This document shows positions 44,662-57,300 of a stretch of 64,000 nt of DNA, piece by piece (positions within the stretch are counted from its first letter, which is position 1; the number at the start of each line of letters is the position of its first letter). The notes under the pieces are model-generated. The model made no database searches. It was given only the letters and a program-made list of their open reading frames with translations, and was not told the origin of the DNA. The stretch spans positions 1-64,000 of the forward strand of contig JAVTVY010025122.1 of the NCBI GenBank assembly GCA_036873755.1, read 5' to 3'. The position numbers and the translations under genes were made by a program. Source of the stretch: Hanleya hanleyi (taxonomy: Eukaryota > Mollusca > Polyplacophora > Lepidopleurida > Hanleyidae).

Positions 44662-44830
44662 TACAAAGTCACAATCAAAGCGTGACTGAGATAGATCATT
44701 CTCTAGAAAACGACTGGGAAATTGGTTTAGATAAAAAATAATGGTTAGTGATACGGATTGCATTTTGAGAATATTGCTCTCGTTTTTTAAAAGTGTTGAC
44801 CTCTTATCTTTCACTGGAAACCATCTAGTA
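44662..44830 (+). mobile_element. Extra diverged PLE 3'-region piece in tandem
   Basis: Directly after the terminal GTAATT of the large PLE, the block CACAATCAAAGCGTGACTGA begins again and continues through a diverged version of the 3' region (AGTGATACGGATT.., ..AGTGTTGACCTCTTATC). This is a tandem arrangement of the same orientation. Confidence 0.65.
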
Positions 44831-44875
44831 TTTTCATTTTAAATTTCATTTCATGAATATTGAGAATTGTATGAA

Positions 44876-45700
44876 AAAGCTCGTTCCTTCTAATTCACCA
44901 AACGATATATAGACGATCTTCTCACTGTGGATAATTGCTATATAAATGACAAAGGAAAGGATATATATCCACCTACATTGGATATGAATGAAACTACAGA
45001 TAAACCTACCGGCACATCGCATTTAGACCCATATCTCTATTAAAATGAAGCAGCCTCTCTCCTCGACTTTACGACCGGAGAGATGATTGCAATTTCGACA
45101 TCGTAAACTACCGGTATCCCTGTTCGGAGTTACATTCCGGTGGGACCTGCATATGAAATATACATATCACGCCTAGCAGAATTCGCTAGATTGTGTTTAA
45201 AATGTGACAATTTTAAGCATTACAAACATTATTGCAGAAACTTATGAAACAGGGCTATACCACCGAGGTCCTCCACACAAAGTTTCTCAAATTTAGCGAT
45301 ACATATCGTGCGCTTTTTGCAAAGTACTAACGTAGCGTGCAAGATCTATGACGTTAAGTATCGTAACTTTTGTCTATTTCCGCTTAACCCGGAGCTAGGG
45401 GTCGCATGAATTCATATATTTCAAGATGCCCATGGTTCTCCTATGAACAACCACAATAAAATCGTGACTGAGATACATCATTCTCTAGATAACGACTTTA
45501 CAGCGAAAATCATATGGACTAAGAATACTGATCCCCGTTACGGATTAGATATTTTGTTAACATCGTGATGTCTTGCCGGCATTATTGAAAACTGTTGAGC
45601 GCTTCTCTCTTGCAGGAATCTCGCCTGTATTTACCATGATTTTTTTAATGCTGTTGTATGAAATTGGCCTTTGGAATATGGACACTGAAATACGGATCCT
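44876..45700 (+). mobile_element. Older second Penelope-like element copy (RT C-terminus plus 3' region)
   Basis: It starts at RSF.FTKRYIDDLLTVDN with YIDD intact (44906-44917), then DMNETTDKPTGTSHLDPYL-stop and many frame breaks. The CVKCDNFKHYKH-like block and the 3' region up to ~45690 follow. Substitutions throughout mark it as older than the 41-44.6 kb copy. Confidence 0.75.
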
Positions 45701-45884
45701 AGCCTCAGATCAATCGTTGTTTACAGAGAATTCAAGAGCGTTTACGGTTAAAAGTACCTCATACGATATTTTATTCTACAGATACTTCAAATTACAGTCT
45801 TGATTTGGAATTGATTCTAATATGCCTAATCCGATCCTAAGAAATCTATACTATGGAAGACTCGCATACTATCACAGCCAGAAA

Positions 45885-46135
45885 ACAAGGTGATATCTAT
45901 CACCCAGAACATGTGATGAGCTAGAACGATCACCCTTTTTTATGATCACCTTTAAAAATTTTGGTCATCTCAACTGAAGAGTGATGAGCAATGATTGTAA
46001 ATTCAGGTCATCATCTTTCAAGGGTGATGAGGCAAAACCGTCAGCCTTAAATGATGATGGCCGTCACCATTCAATGTTAATGACTCTAAGTCATCACCTG
46101 TAAATGACCAGGTCTGATCACCAGTAAAGTTTTTT
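45885..46135. repeat. Cryptic repeat of GTGATG/ATCACC words
   Basis: About fifteen words such as TATCACCC, GTGATGAGC, GATCACC, GGTCATC, GGGTGATGAGG, CATCACC and CTGATCACC occur at 15-25 bp in both orientations. It is the same style of sequence as 34695-34865. Confidence 0.55.
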
Positions 46136-46299
46136 TTCTGGTTGTGTATCCACGTATAAAGATCAACTTATTCCAGATTTAACCACATCTTATCTGTGAT
46201 GTGTTATTCGTGAGTTTTCCATCACAATCATTTCTCATCCATGTGTATATTTTAATCACATAAGGCGACGGCCGTCAGCTGCAAATTTTAAAGAATATA

Positions 46300-46740
46300 A
46301 GTTTCGAACTATTTTTGGAACGGCAGTATTCGATAATAAGTCATGCTACGTCATGTGCGACATTATAGTACTAGGCGATCGTGTAGTAATATATTAAAAA
46401 CATTATAGTACAAATATCTTTATTGTTTGTCTGTCTGTACGTGCCAGTCCTATGTTTACATGAAGACGTGTTCCTGTCATGTAGGGTTCCAAAACTGTCT
46501 TGAGTGTGTCCACAAACTACCGCATATTGCGTTATTCTGACCGTAGGGCACATGACAGCGGGCATCGACAGGCAAGGGAGTGTTTGAATAATGTTAGTTA
46601 AACATGACAACCGGAAATCTGATATACCTTTCAATAGATCTGGCTGTAAGATTGAGAAACACTGTTTCATGTTTTCCGATGTAATAAACGACTCATCTCC
46701 TGTGTATTGCATGGCACATCCAACCATGTTTAAGTCAATT
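46300..46740. repeat. Diverged dispersed repeat, partner of 33950-34440
   Basis: Ordered shared blocks include TCGATAATA, GTAATATATT, GAAGACGTGTTCCT, GTGTCCACAAACTACCGCAT and ATTCTGACCGTA. The 118-codon minus ORF here is not conserved in the partner and is not called. Confidence 0.5.
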
Positions 46741-46994
46741 TCCTTAATGTAAAGCGTAAATTTCTTAATATTTTGTCAGATGTCAGCAAAACCACCTAGT
46801 GAACATGGGGCAAAATATTGCAGGAGAAGCGGAAACAGGTAACCAGGCTAACAATTTGACCAGGCATCACAGTACACTATTCTTCTGACCTTCTCAACGC
46901 TCACATTCTCGCATATCCTTGTGTCAGAACATCTGTATTGTTGCAATATCACATGCTGGATATTTTGCATCGTGAAGTGTGATCACAAACTGGT

Positions 46995-47180
46995 TTATGC
47001 AGCAGCCATATGTTTTCAATGATGCCGAGAAGGCATTGGGATAATTTCTTCTCCAAAATACGTATCAGTGATCAGTATTCTTGTAATAATATGGATTACC
47101 AAATCGTTTGCCAGGCACAATGTATCTCAGTCACACTTTGATTGCGACTGCTCATATGAACTCCGTCCATGTACATGTAT
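46995..47180 (-). mobile_element. Diverged PLE 3'-region fragment
   Basis: On the minus strand it contains AGCAGTCGCAATCAAAGTGT GACTGAGATA followed by ATACTGATCACTGATACG and ..CATTGAAAAC. The terminal part is missing. Confidence 0.55.
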
Positions 47181-47199
47181 GTCTGGGGAGCTAGCAAAT

Positions 47200-50100
47200 C
47201 CACACGCAAGTGCAAATGGACGGATATCAGTGTATCGATCATTATTGTCTGACGCTTAGAACCATTGTCAGTCAGTGTCAAACAAGAGCACGAAAGAGCT
47301 GACATCATTACAGATTTCACTTTCATTCGAACGGTTTTCAGAGTGTACTAAATAATGCATTTGATATATACTCGTTACCCATTGAAATACACTCGCTAAT
47401 CATCCACAGAAAAATATGCAGTGTATTTATTAACTTCATCTTTCTGTGCACTTCTGGCAGTGTCAGATATCTGCACACTCAGTTGTGCGGACTTACACCA
47501 GCCGGGCGTACTGGCGTAATGATGTTCTCTCTGGTGATGGACCAAGCTGTTCCAAACGGTAGTGTTGGCTGCTTCAGGACAAGAGAGATTAGCACCAATA
47601 TACACTCAAAGACCGTATTTTACCACCAGTTTTTGTTAACCTGCAGGTTAATATTGCGAATACGTTTCCTAAAAACTGGTTTGTGCCGCTGCTTGACCTA
47701 TAGTCACATTATCTATAGTAAATACCGCCAAACCAGATTGTACCCTACATATGCATGCCTTCAAGGGAAAAACAATAGGTAGCAATGTCGAAATTGTCTC
47801 ACGAAGTAGACACAGTGGTAAGTTACATTTGCACATCCATGGCGTTCAAAGTCGCGAAACTGCATAATTTGCTAATAAAAATAATAATAATTTGCTAGCG
47901 TGGAGTGGTCAATACATTATTTGAAGCAAAATAAAGAATTCAACATGAATTTGTTTGAACTCAATACAACAACTTGAAAATAAGAATCGTTAAATATTGA
48001 CATGTGGGTGGTAGTTACGGTTCAACCAATACCGAATAATTCTTTCATTTACAAAATTTAGTATTGTATTCCTTGGACGATTACATACAGGTAACAAAGT
48101 AGATATTCCAGATTGGAGCAGTCCACATCGGGAACATCCGTACGCGCCACAGTTGCATCAGTGGCCAGTGTATTATATTTCCAATGTGCTACATCTAGGT
48201 TTAAGAGGTTTTGTTGCCATTCGTTTGGCGAAAGTTTTCCGATGTCTCCCACAATGCCTGTATTTATAGGCGAATCAGCACATCAAATAAATTAGAAATT
48301 TATAATGGAATTAACAGTTTCCTAGAAACTATCAGCAACAGATTTAAACTTCAGTTATCCGACGAAAAACCAACCTCACTTCACGTTCGGCCTACTTACA
48401 CTTTGGATTTTAGGTTTTCATCTGTATTTCAACATGCGATTTTGACACTGATCTTTATTTCCGAAAATCAAGACAGTGAACGGTCTCTTTTCTGTGGCTA
48501 AAATGTTAATCAGTAAAAAAATCAGTAAAATATAAGCAAAGAAATTGTATGTTCCCCGTATTATTTTCGATCTAAAATTGCATTTTGAAGAAAATTTTGA
48601 AGACAAAATCACTAAAATCTTGGTGAAAATGTCTCATTTTCAAGTAATTCAATGCGAGGCTGTTGTGCATGCAAAATGTAACGAGTGTTGTGCATGCAAA
48701 ATGTAACGAACCTCCTTAAATATGTTGGTTTTCGCACCAAGGTCACCATGTTTGCCATTTTAGTTTCACTACTTGCTCAAGCCGATGCGACCAACGGCGG
48801 CTCACGGTGTAGCGGATTGACATAGTGAAGATCAGAGCTATTATAATTTGACGAGACACTGTTTTCTTTAAGATCCATGACGGTATGAATAAAGACTAAT
48901 TCAAAAAGGTTTAGGCAGTTTTCTGTTATGAAGAAACACATCGCTTAAAAGTGATCCGGTGTTGCGCTGCAACATTATCCACTTTGCAAATATAAAATAC
49001 GATATACTAGTTTGCTAAAGTACTTACGAAATGTATCGAGTATCTCTAGGCCGGTTTTTATTTGGAGTCTCAATAAATATGAGCTAACATTTCATTGCCA
49101 TTGTACTCAGCCAGAAAATATCACGTAAGTTTGAAATATTATCTGTGCTGGTCAAAGTATATAGAGAATTCATACTCAATTGATCGTCCGAAAGGTCAAA
49201 CATAGCGTCAAACCTGTTACTTTAACATGCCCAATCGTGTCGATATTTCACAATCTGTATTGGCAATTCGGCTACAATTTTTCAACGTGGGTGGAATCTG
49301 ACACATTTGAAACAAACGGCGAGAATATTAGAGTTACATGGATAGAGGAAGTTGGCTGCCCGCAGTAAGTGTATTATCACTATTATCCCGTCTTTCTGCA
49401 TGCAAGGCTTTGCGTATCATACTGTATAACATCATGCCTAATATCCTTGGGATAGGTGCGCCCCATTTACGACAGAGGTATCTATGTAGAGTCAACTTTG
49501 AGCAACAAATAGTAGATAAATTCATGGAGGAAAAGATCAAAACGCCATTCATGCTAATATCTAATGATTTTCAAACGTATTTAACTGTCTTAAGTTTAAC
49601 AAACGAGTGATGTTCCCTAAAAACAGAGAAGTTGGGGAGCAACGGTTATCGGAAATTTGGGATAAACCTTTGTTTGCTGTCTTTAATTTCTTTTACGGAG
49701 CTGCGGGGTTAGCTTAATGAGGTTGAAATTTTAGTACATTGCTCATGTTTCTGTGCATCTGCCAAAACAGGGATATTTGAAAGAAAATTACTAGAAAAAG
49801 TGAATATTAAAATAAATAGTTTCGTTATCTTTCGTTTACCGGAAGTTACCCGATATGTCCAACTAATCCTACATGGATAGACCCCATGTGCATTTATGTC
49901 AATCGAAAATGAATATTAAACTTGTAATATCCCTCAAAACTGTCAACAGCGGCTATCTGACAGAAAACACAAATACGTCTATCAATTGTTGCACGTTGTT
50001 CCACGTTGCAATTGAGGTTTCCTCCTTTGGTTTTTGATACTTATTTCCGTTGCCATAAATCGGTATGACGAAGGACCCATTTTTGTGGCTAATTTCAAAA

Positions 50101-50800
50101 AGTAATACATGCGGGAAAAATATAAGCAAAGAAACTCAGTGTTCAATTTTCTCTCTAAGATGGTATGTGGAGTGTATATTCTGAATGAACCTTAGAATTC
50201 CATTGAGAGTTGTGTTATTTCTTGGATGATCTCATTCATACAGAATGATTTATATATATATAAAACTACATGGTCAAAATATACCGTTTGTATAATTATT
50301 TTTTTATGTGCTTTTTGTTGAAGTAGTACTTCAATATAGGACTTTACTAAAGGAGTTTTTCCATCAACTTGTTTGCATCTAGAAGGTAACGAAACCCCTC
50401 AAAAGATAGTGGTATATATGTGGACGGTCCAACTTTGAGATGGGCCATGAATTGATATAATGTAAATAAGAAAAAATGCTTTATCTCAATTTTCCCTATC
50501 AGTCTGGATTATTTACTGGTACATCATGTTAAAAAGTTAACAATATTGATGCCAAGGATACGAGCGTCAGACCCGGTGTGAAAGAAATGGTGGTCCCTGG
50601 AATATGAGTGTCCGCTTTCTACGATTTAACCCAGCCCGGAAAATGGCATCTGAAAAGGGTCATTTGAATTATCAGAGTCCACTCTGGGTAAAGCATAGGA
50701 GAACGGGCACTGGTCTCTGCGGACCATCGTTTCTTTTACACCGGCATGCATCAGCCAGGTGTCGCTCATGAAGAATGTCTGCGTTCTTAATCGAAACACC
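47200..50800. other. No gene recognised
   Basis: A 90-codon + ORF at 49338-49610 (..LGIGAPHLRQRYLCRVNFEQ, ..FMEEKIKTPFMLIS) is the best-looking frame, but it matches no family I know. The phrase AAATATAAGCAAAGAAA in a similar context at ~48530 and ~50130 hints at an old duplication. A perfect 25-bp tandem pair lies at 48661-48709 (unit TGTTGTGCATGCAAAATGTA plus five bases). Confidence 0.35.
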
Positions 50801-50809
50801 TAATTCATA

Positions 50810-50935
50810 AAACCGTATCAGCATCAGATTCCATGTAGCAATACATTATATAGAAACACAAGCTAGTTTCTCGACGAGAGAATTGGTCAACAGTTTCAAT
50901 GATACCGACAGGATATCATGATGTTCCTATCGTCG
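50810..50935 (-). repeat. Old PLE 3'-region fragment
   Basis: The minus-strand blocks CATCATGATATCCTGTCGGT and AAACTGTTGACCAATTCTC correspond to CATCATGATGTCTTGCCGGC and the GTTGACCGCTTCTCTCTTGC block of the younger copies. Confidence 0.5.
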
Positions 50936-51339
50936 CTGTCATATTTCTTGTTTCACGTTTTGTTGTCCTACACGCGGATCTTTTGATTGCATTACGGTAG
51001 AGATGCAACCTGTATATTGAACAAGCAGCCAGAGGATGCTAGGTCCCCCGACAAAATGGCAGCAATATTTATAAGCGCTGTCGGTTTCAGAAGATATTCA
51101 TGAGGATGGCAACAGCTACTTCACAGGCGTAAGAAGCAGAGGGGTCTTTCCACCTTCCCAGGTTTTGAGATCAACTCCGAATGGCTGACTGAATGTTGAT
51201 TGCTACTGTAATATATTTTCTTTACCATGTAGCATGAAAATTATGTAACCGAAATGCAACCCCAAGAGACAACTCATGGCATATTATCTGCAAACTAAAT
51301 TTGACAAGAATATGAAGGCATCCTCAACCTATTGCCCAG

Positions 51340-52262
51340 AAACCAAATTTAGACTTTGCCACAAGGAGTCACCACCTGTAGGTGCAAGCAGGCAAAACAC
51401 AATCCCAAATGACATCTCATGTCATGGTATCGGCATATGAACTTTGAGACTCTGAAGAGGGGTCCTCAAGTTATTGCCGGTACTAGATGCCCACCGGTGT
51501 TCATGTTATTTGGGGTGGGTCACATATGAATACAAAATCTGAGAATAATCTGATGAGCAGTTGCCAAATTATTGCCCGGAAACAAATTTTTCCACCAGGA
51601 GACGCCACCTGTAGGCAGAAGCGGGAAAATACAATCCCAAGGAACATGGTATCGTGGGGACATCTGCATACCAAATTTGAGAAGAATCCGATGAGGGTCC
51701 TCAAGTTATTGCCCAGAAACCAAATTTAGATTTTGACACCAGGTGACGCCACCTCTAGGCGCAAGTCAGTGAAATGCATTATCAAGCGACATCTTATGTC
51801 ACGGTACATTCATACAAAATTTGAGAAGAATCCGATGGTTAGTTCTCAAGTTATTACCCGGAAACGAATTTGTGATGTTGCCACCAGGTGGCGCCACCTG
51901 TGAGTGCAAGTGAGCGAAAGGCAATCCCAAGCAACAGCTCCTGGCATGGTAAATGCATGCCAAATTTGAGACGAATCCGATGAGCCGCAACGTTTCTCAT
52001 GTTACCCAGAAAGGTACATATGTAGGATATTTCAAAGAAATTCGACCAAGTGTTCCTAAGTTATCACTTGCAGCATGGAATAATGGAATGAACTCTAGTG
52101 GCGCCACCTCCGGGTGGATTTTGCTGAAACGCATCACCAACGGTGTTTTGTCGCAGGGAATGCATTTACCAAATTTCGAAGAAATCCGACAAATTGTTCG
52201 AAAGTTATCGCTCGCGAAGGATTTGAACAAACATGAACGGACATGCATTAAAGATTGGAACA
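51340..52262 (+). repeat. Diverged units of the 155-194 bp satellite
   Basis: Degenerate units with ACGCCACCTGTAGG-like phrases lie at ~51368, 51604, 51743, 51888 and 52099. Each is followed by a CCAAATTTGAGA.GAATCCGA phrase and an AAGTTATT phrase. Similarity to the main array rises toward the right. Confidence 0.7.
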
Positions 52263-54325
52263 AGACCCAGTGGCGCCACCTACAGGCGGATCTTGCTGAA
52301 ACGTAATACCAGCGACGTCTTGTCGCAAAGAATGCAGATGCCAAATTTCGGAGGAATCCGACAAAGCATTTAGGAGTTATCGCTTACGCAGTATTTGCAC
52401 GGACATGCACTAAATATTGGAACAAGACCCAGTGGCGCCACCTACAGGCGGATCTTGCTGAAACGTAATACCAAGAGACGTCTTGTCGCAAAGAATGCAG
52501 ATGCCAAATTCCGGAGGAATCCGACAAAGCATTTAGGAGTTATCGCTTATGAAGCATTTGCACGAACATCCACGGACATGCACTAAAGATTGGAACAAGA
52601 CCCAGTGGCACCACCTACAGGCGGATCTTGCTGAAACGTAATACCAACAGACGTCTTGTCGCAAAGAATGCAGATGCCAAATTTCGGAGGAATCCGACAA
52701 AGCATTCAGGAGTTATCGCTTACGAAGTATTTGCACGGACATGCACGGACATGCACTAAGATTGGAACAAGACCCAGTGGCGCCACCTACAGGCAGATCT
52801 TGCTGAAACGTAATACCAAGAGACGTCTTGTCGCAAAGAATCCAGATGCCAAATTTCGGAGGAATCCGACAAAGCATTTAGAAGTTATTGCTTACAAAGT
52901 ATTTGCACGGACATGTCCGTGCATGTACGGACACATAGAAGCAAGATCCCAGTGGCGCCACCTACAGGCGGATCTTGCTGAAACGTAATACCAAGAGACG
53001 TCTTGTCGCAAAGAATGCAGATGCCAAATTTCTGAGGAATCCGACAAAGCATTTAGGAGTTATCGCTTACGCAATATTTGCACGGACATGCACTAAATAT
53101 TGGAACAAGACCCAGTGGCGCCACCTACAGGCGGATCTTGCTGAAACGTAATACCAACAGACGTCTTGTCGCAAAGAATGCAGATGCCAAATTTCGGAGG
53201 AATCCGACAAAGCATTCAGGAGTTATCACTTACGAAGTATTTGTACGGACATGCACGAACATGCACTAAAGATTGGAACAAGACCCAGTGGCGCCACCTA
53301 CAGGCGGATCTTGCTGAAACGTAATACCAACAGACGCCTTGTCGCAAAGAATCCAGATGCCAAATTTCGGAGGAATCCGACAAAGCATTTAGAAGTTATT
53401 GCTTACGAAGTATTTGCACGGACACATAGAAGCAAGACCCCAGTGGCGCCACCTACAGGCGGATCTTGCTGAAACGTAATACCAAGAGACGTCTTGTCGC
53501 AAAGAATGCAGATGCCAAATTTCTGAGGAATCCGACAAAGCATTTAGGAGTTATCGCTTACGCAGTATTTGCACGGACATGCACTAAATATTGGAACAAG
53601 ACCCAGTGGCGCCACCTACAGGCGGATCTTGCTGAAACGTAATACCAACAGACGTCGTGTCGCAAAGAATGCAGATGCCAAATTTCGGAGGAATACGACA
53701 AAGCATTTAGGAGTTATCGCTTATGAAGCATTTGCACGAGCATCCACGGACATGCACTAAAGATTGGAACAAGACCCAGTGGCGCCACCTACAGGCGGAT
53801 CTTGCTGAAACGTAATACCAAGAGACGTCTTGTCGCAAAGAATCCAGATGCCAAATTTCGGATGAATCCGACAAAGCATTTAGAAGTTATTGCTTACGAA
53901 GTATTTGCACGGACATGTCCGTGCATGCACGGACACATAGAAGCAAGACCCCAGTGGCGCCACCTACAGGCGGATCTTGCTGAAACGTAATACCAAGAGA
54001 CGTATTGTCGCAAAGAATGCAGATGCCAAATTTCGGAGGAATCCGACAAAGCATTTAGAAGTTATTGCTTACGAAAATTTGCACGGACATGTCCGTGCAT
54101 GCACGGACATGTCCGTGCATGCACGGACACATAGAAGCAAGACCCCAGTGGCGCCACCTACAGGCGGATCTTGCTGAAACGTAATACCAAGAGACGTCTT
54201 GTCGCAAAGAATGCAGATGCCAAATTTCGGTGGAATCCGACAAAGCATTTAGAAGTTATTGCTTACGAAGTATTTGCACGGACATGTCCGTGCATGCACG
54301 GACACATAGAAGCAAGAACCATTTT
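52263..54325 (+). repeat. Satellite array, 12 units of 155-194 bp
   Basis: CAGTGGCGCC (CAGTGGCACC in one unit) recurs at 52268, 52430, 52603, 52775, 52950, 53113, 53286, 53441, 53604, 53777, 53952 and 54146. Units share GGCGGATCTTGCTGAAACGT, GTCTTGTCGCAAAGAATGCA, CCAAATTTCGGAGGAATCCG and ACAAAGCATTTAG. Length varies because the linker holds zero to several copies of GGACATGTCCGTGCATGCAC. ORFs of ~62 codons in each unit (..RRLVAKNADAKFRRNPTKH..) are by-products. Confidence 0.92.
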
Positions 54326-54339
54326 AAAGTCCCCGGGCG

Positions 54340-57300
54340 CGTTGCGGCGGGGGACAAATAGCTGCAGTGAATATATAAGACAAAGAAAACGTGTAAAAAA
54401 ACTTGTACAATATCAATATGTGCTACAACGGCTGTGCACAGGAGCTCCTATACAAAGGACATATATTATGTGTGGACATAACATAGTCTACTGATTTGGC
54501 ATGTCCAGCGCTCGATATTTTTTCACCTGACTTTGTGTAACTTGAAACAAATCTCCGCCGAACACGTGAGAAACGACCTCAACCTCTGATCGCTCTTCTA
54601 GGGTGAGATTAACACGATGAATTTGATATAATAGATTTTCGCTAAACAAACATCGCCATTGAGCCGAATACGTGCTACTTGGGTCTTTATCTTATCGCTC
54701 CTTTCACTCAGGAAAATCATGTATACCGAGGTTCGCTTGTTTTTATTCATTCATTCAACCTGATCATATGTTCAAGAGGTTCACAAGGGAGCATATTATA
54801 GGTCGGTAAATTGAGTGGCATACGCAAAAAATATATCTATATATGTTATTCATGTTTCTATGTTTCACAAACTCTCCGCTATTTTTACACCGTGTTTAAG
54901 AATAAGCAGACTATTGTTCTTTCTCTTCAGGCGAGCGGGCAGTCAGTTGCCCCCTCCCTGGTCACCCTCCTTCTTAACTGAACATGAGGACATAATTCCC
55001 ACACAAAATCTGAAAAATGTACATCAACATGGGAGATAGTTGCTCGACTCAGAAAGTTCTATATGTTATTCAACGTATGGACGCAGTAACGGTCATTTAA
55101 TTTAGGATAGATACAGGCGTTATTGGGGATATATTCTGTTGCGATATTCCAACCTCTATGATTTTCCAAACTTGAATGTCTGCTCATTTTTAAAATTACA
55201 ACACTTCCAAAGGACATTATCATACTCAAGGTGTAGTGATGTTGCACTACAGGGTGCAAAACTAGCTACACGATGTCGAAACTATATAGTGTTTAAAATA
55301 AAACACCCGATGTAACAAAAATAGTTTTGTATTGTTGAGACCCCACATTTCGACACTTCACCCTAATACCACCGCCCCCCACCCTCGAAACTCTTGTTTT
55401 GAGTGCCTGTGGGTAGAATATTGTCACAGTTGTTAGCTTTTGTAACAGAAACATCAAAATCGACATGAAAGTGGTCCTGTGCAGATAGAATAATATTAGA
55501 AGATGAACCACCTGCAACCCCTCCTGTACGGGCGTCTCCGCTTGATATAAATGTCTCCCTACAACTGCTTGTATTCCGCTCCCCTGAATATTTTCATAAA
55601 CACTGGGTTAGAGAGATACAAATTCACACACTATATATCTCGGTCAATCTCTACTGCAAAACTAAGAAAAATTGTATTGCATGCTATCATGAAGTGACGT
55701 CATGTGGGCAAATATATGTTTGGCCTATTTTTTTATATATTTTTTTATATCTTAGAAAATTTCTGCTCAAACCCTGGTCAGTAATTTGAAAAACATTTTT
55801 TCGAGATGAAATGAATTTCAGGCATTTTGAAATAGAAAATGCACGCTTTTGATAGAAATCGAAACTTGAACAGTTTCATTAAATATTTTGAATTTTCGTA
55901 TACCATTCGAAAAAAACAAATAACGACAATGGCACATCTGCCTGATTGCGTGATCGTCAGAGCAAAGCATGACTGTGTTTTTACCTCGAAAAACTATTCT
56001 CCAATTTACAGAACAGCTGTTCAGGGCTACTTTTAAGAAAAATAAAATAAAAATCAGGTAAAATAAATTCCCTAGATCCATATTATGTTTCTGACGTCAC
56101 TGTGACAACAAAAAGCGGGAAACGAAATTCCTTTCACATTTTTTGGTAGGACATTATCCAGATACATAAGTTTCAGCACGCTAGCCCAAGCGGTAGTGAT
56201 ATTCTCCAGTGGAGCGCAGCATAAATTGTTGGGGAAAGCGGGGAGGGGGGGCATTCGTTATCACCAGCACTGGCCGTCACTTGAGGGTTGAAGGCTATGC
56301 ACGCCTTGTTGGTCGTCTAAAAATAGCAAAAACGCTATGTTCCCTTCCCATAGTGCAATGCGAACCACCAGTAAACTTGTGCCTCACGCATGCTGTAAGT
56401 ATAGGCACGGGCTGAAAATTGCTGAAAAAAATTATTCCAAAGTATTTTTTACATGATTTCGTCAGACTCCTTTCACTCTAGAACAGTTCAGTGATATTTC
56501 AGGTCGCTGTCAGCTTCTGACGCTGTCTGGAAACAAACTTATGACGGTGATTTTCCAGAGGCCTATGTTGAAGGCATTGCTGTATCTGAATCTTGCTCCT
56601 GAAAAGGGGGCAATAACTCCTCTTTTCTGCCACTTTCAGACGACCGGCAACTGATGTATTCACATTCCAATATTAACCTGCCTACACAGAAGTACATTCA
56701 TACCAATTTTGATTTTTCTATTCTAAAATCGGCGTAGATTTGAATAGTTTATTCAAAATGCATTATTACTAAAGGCAATTATTTATTTCAACCGATTTTT
56801 CATCAAAATTCCTGTCCCCCAACTGCTGCTAAAGCTTGAGGAAAAGATCTTGTCCGATAATGAATACATGACGTCCGGATAGCGAGGTTACATAACATAC
56901 ACCTGTATACCATATACCGGTGTATATATTACAACCGACACGGTATTCCCCGTTCTCGAAAAGAGGTTAAAATAATGGCTAATCAATTTCACCCGATAGC
57001 AAACATTCATGATAAAGAACGAACTACCAATTTTGAAAATCAATTTCTCATATGGATATCATTGCTAAGTGTTTCCACACATAAACAAATTATAAATGGT
57101 AAATCTATAGTGACCAACCCTCGCACATCACGAAATTTCTATGGTGTATATTCCACAATTTGTGAAAACAATCAAAATTATACATTTCACAGTATTAGTA
57201 TTGATATTAAGCTCCATCATAAGGATTTATTGAGTACACTTCATAAATGTATGCCATAAAATACCTACATTATTATCCATTTAAGTTAACCATGTGGTAA

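Noticed and set aside
46371..46727. 118-codon minus ORF
   Set aside because: It lies inside a dispersed repeat whose partner copy does not keep the frame open.
52395..54494. Series of ~62-codon + ORFs with a shared protein sequence
   Set aside because: They repeat once per satellite unit, and stops fall at the same unit position. No start or splice logic supports them.
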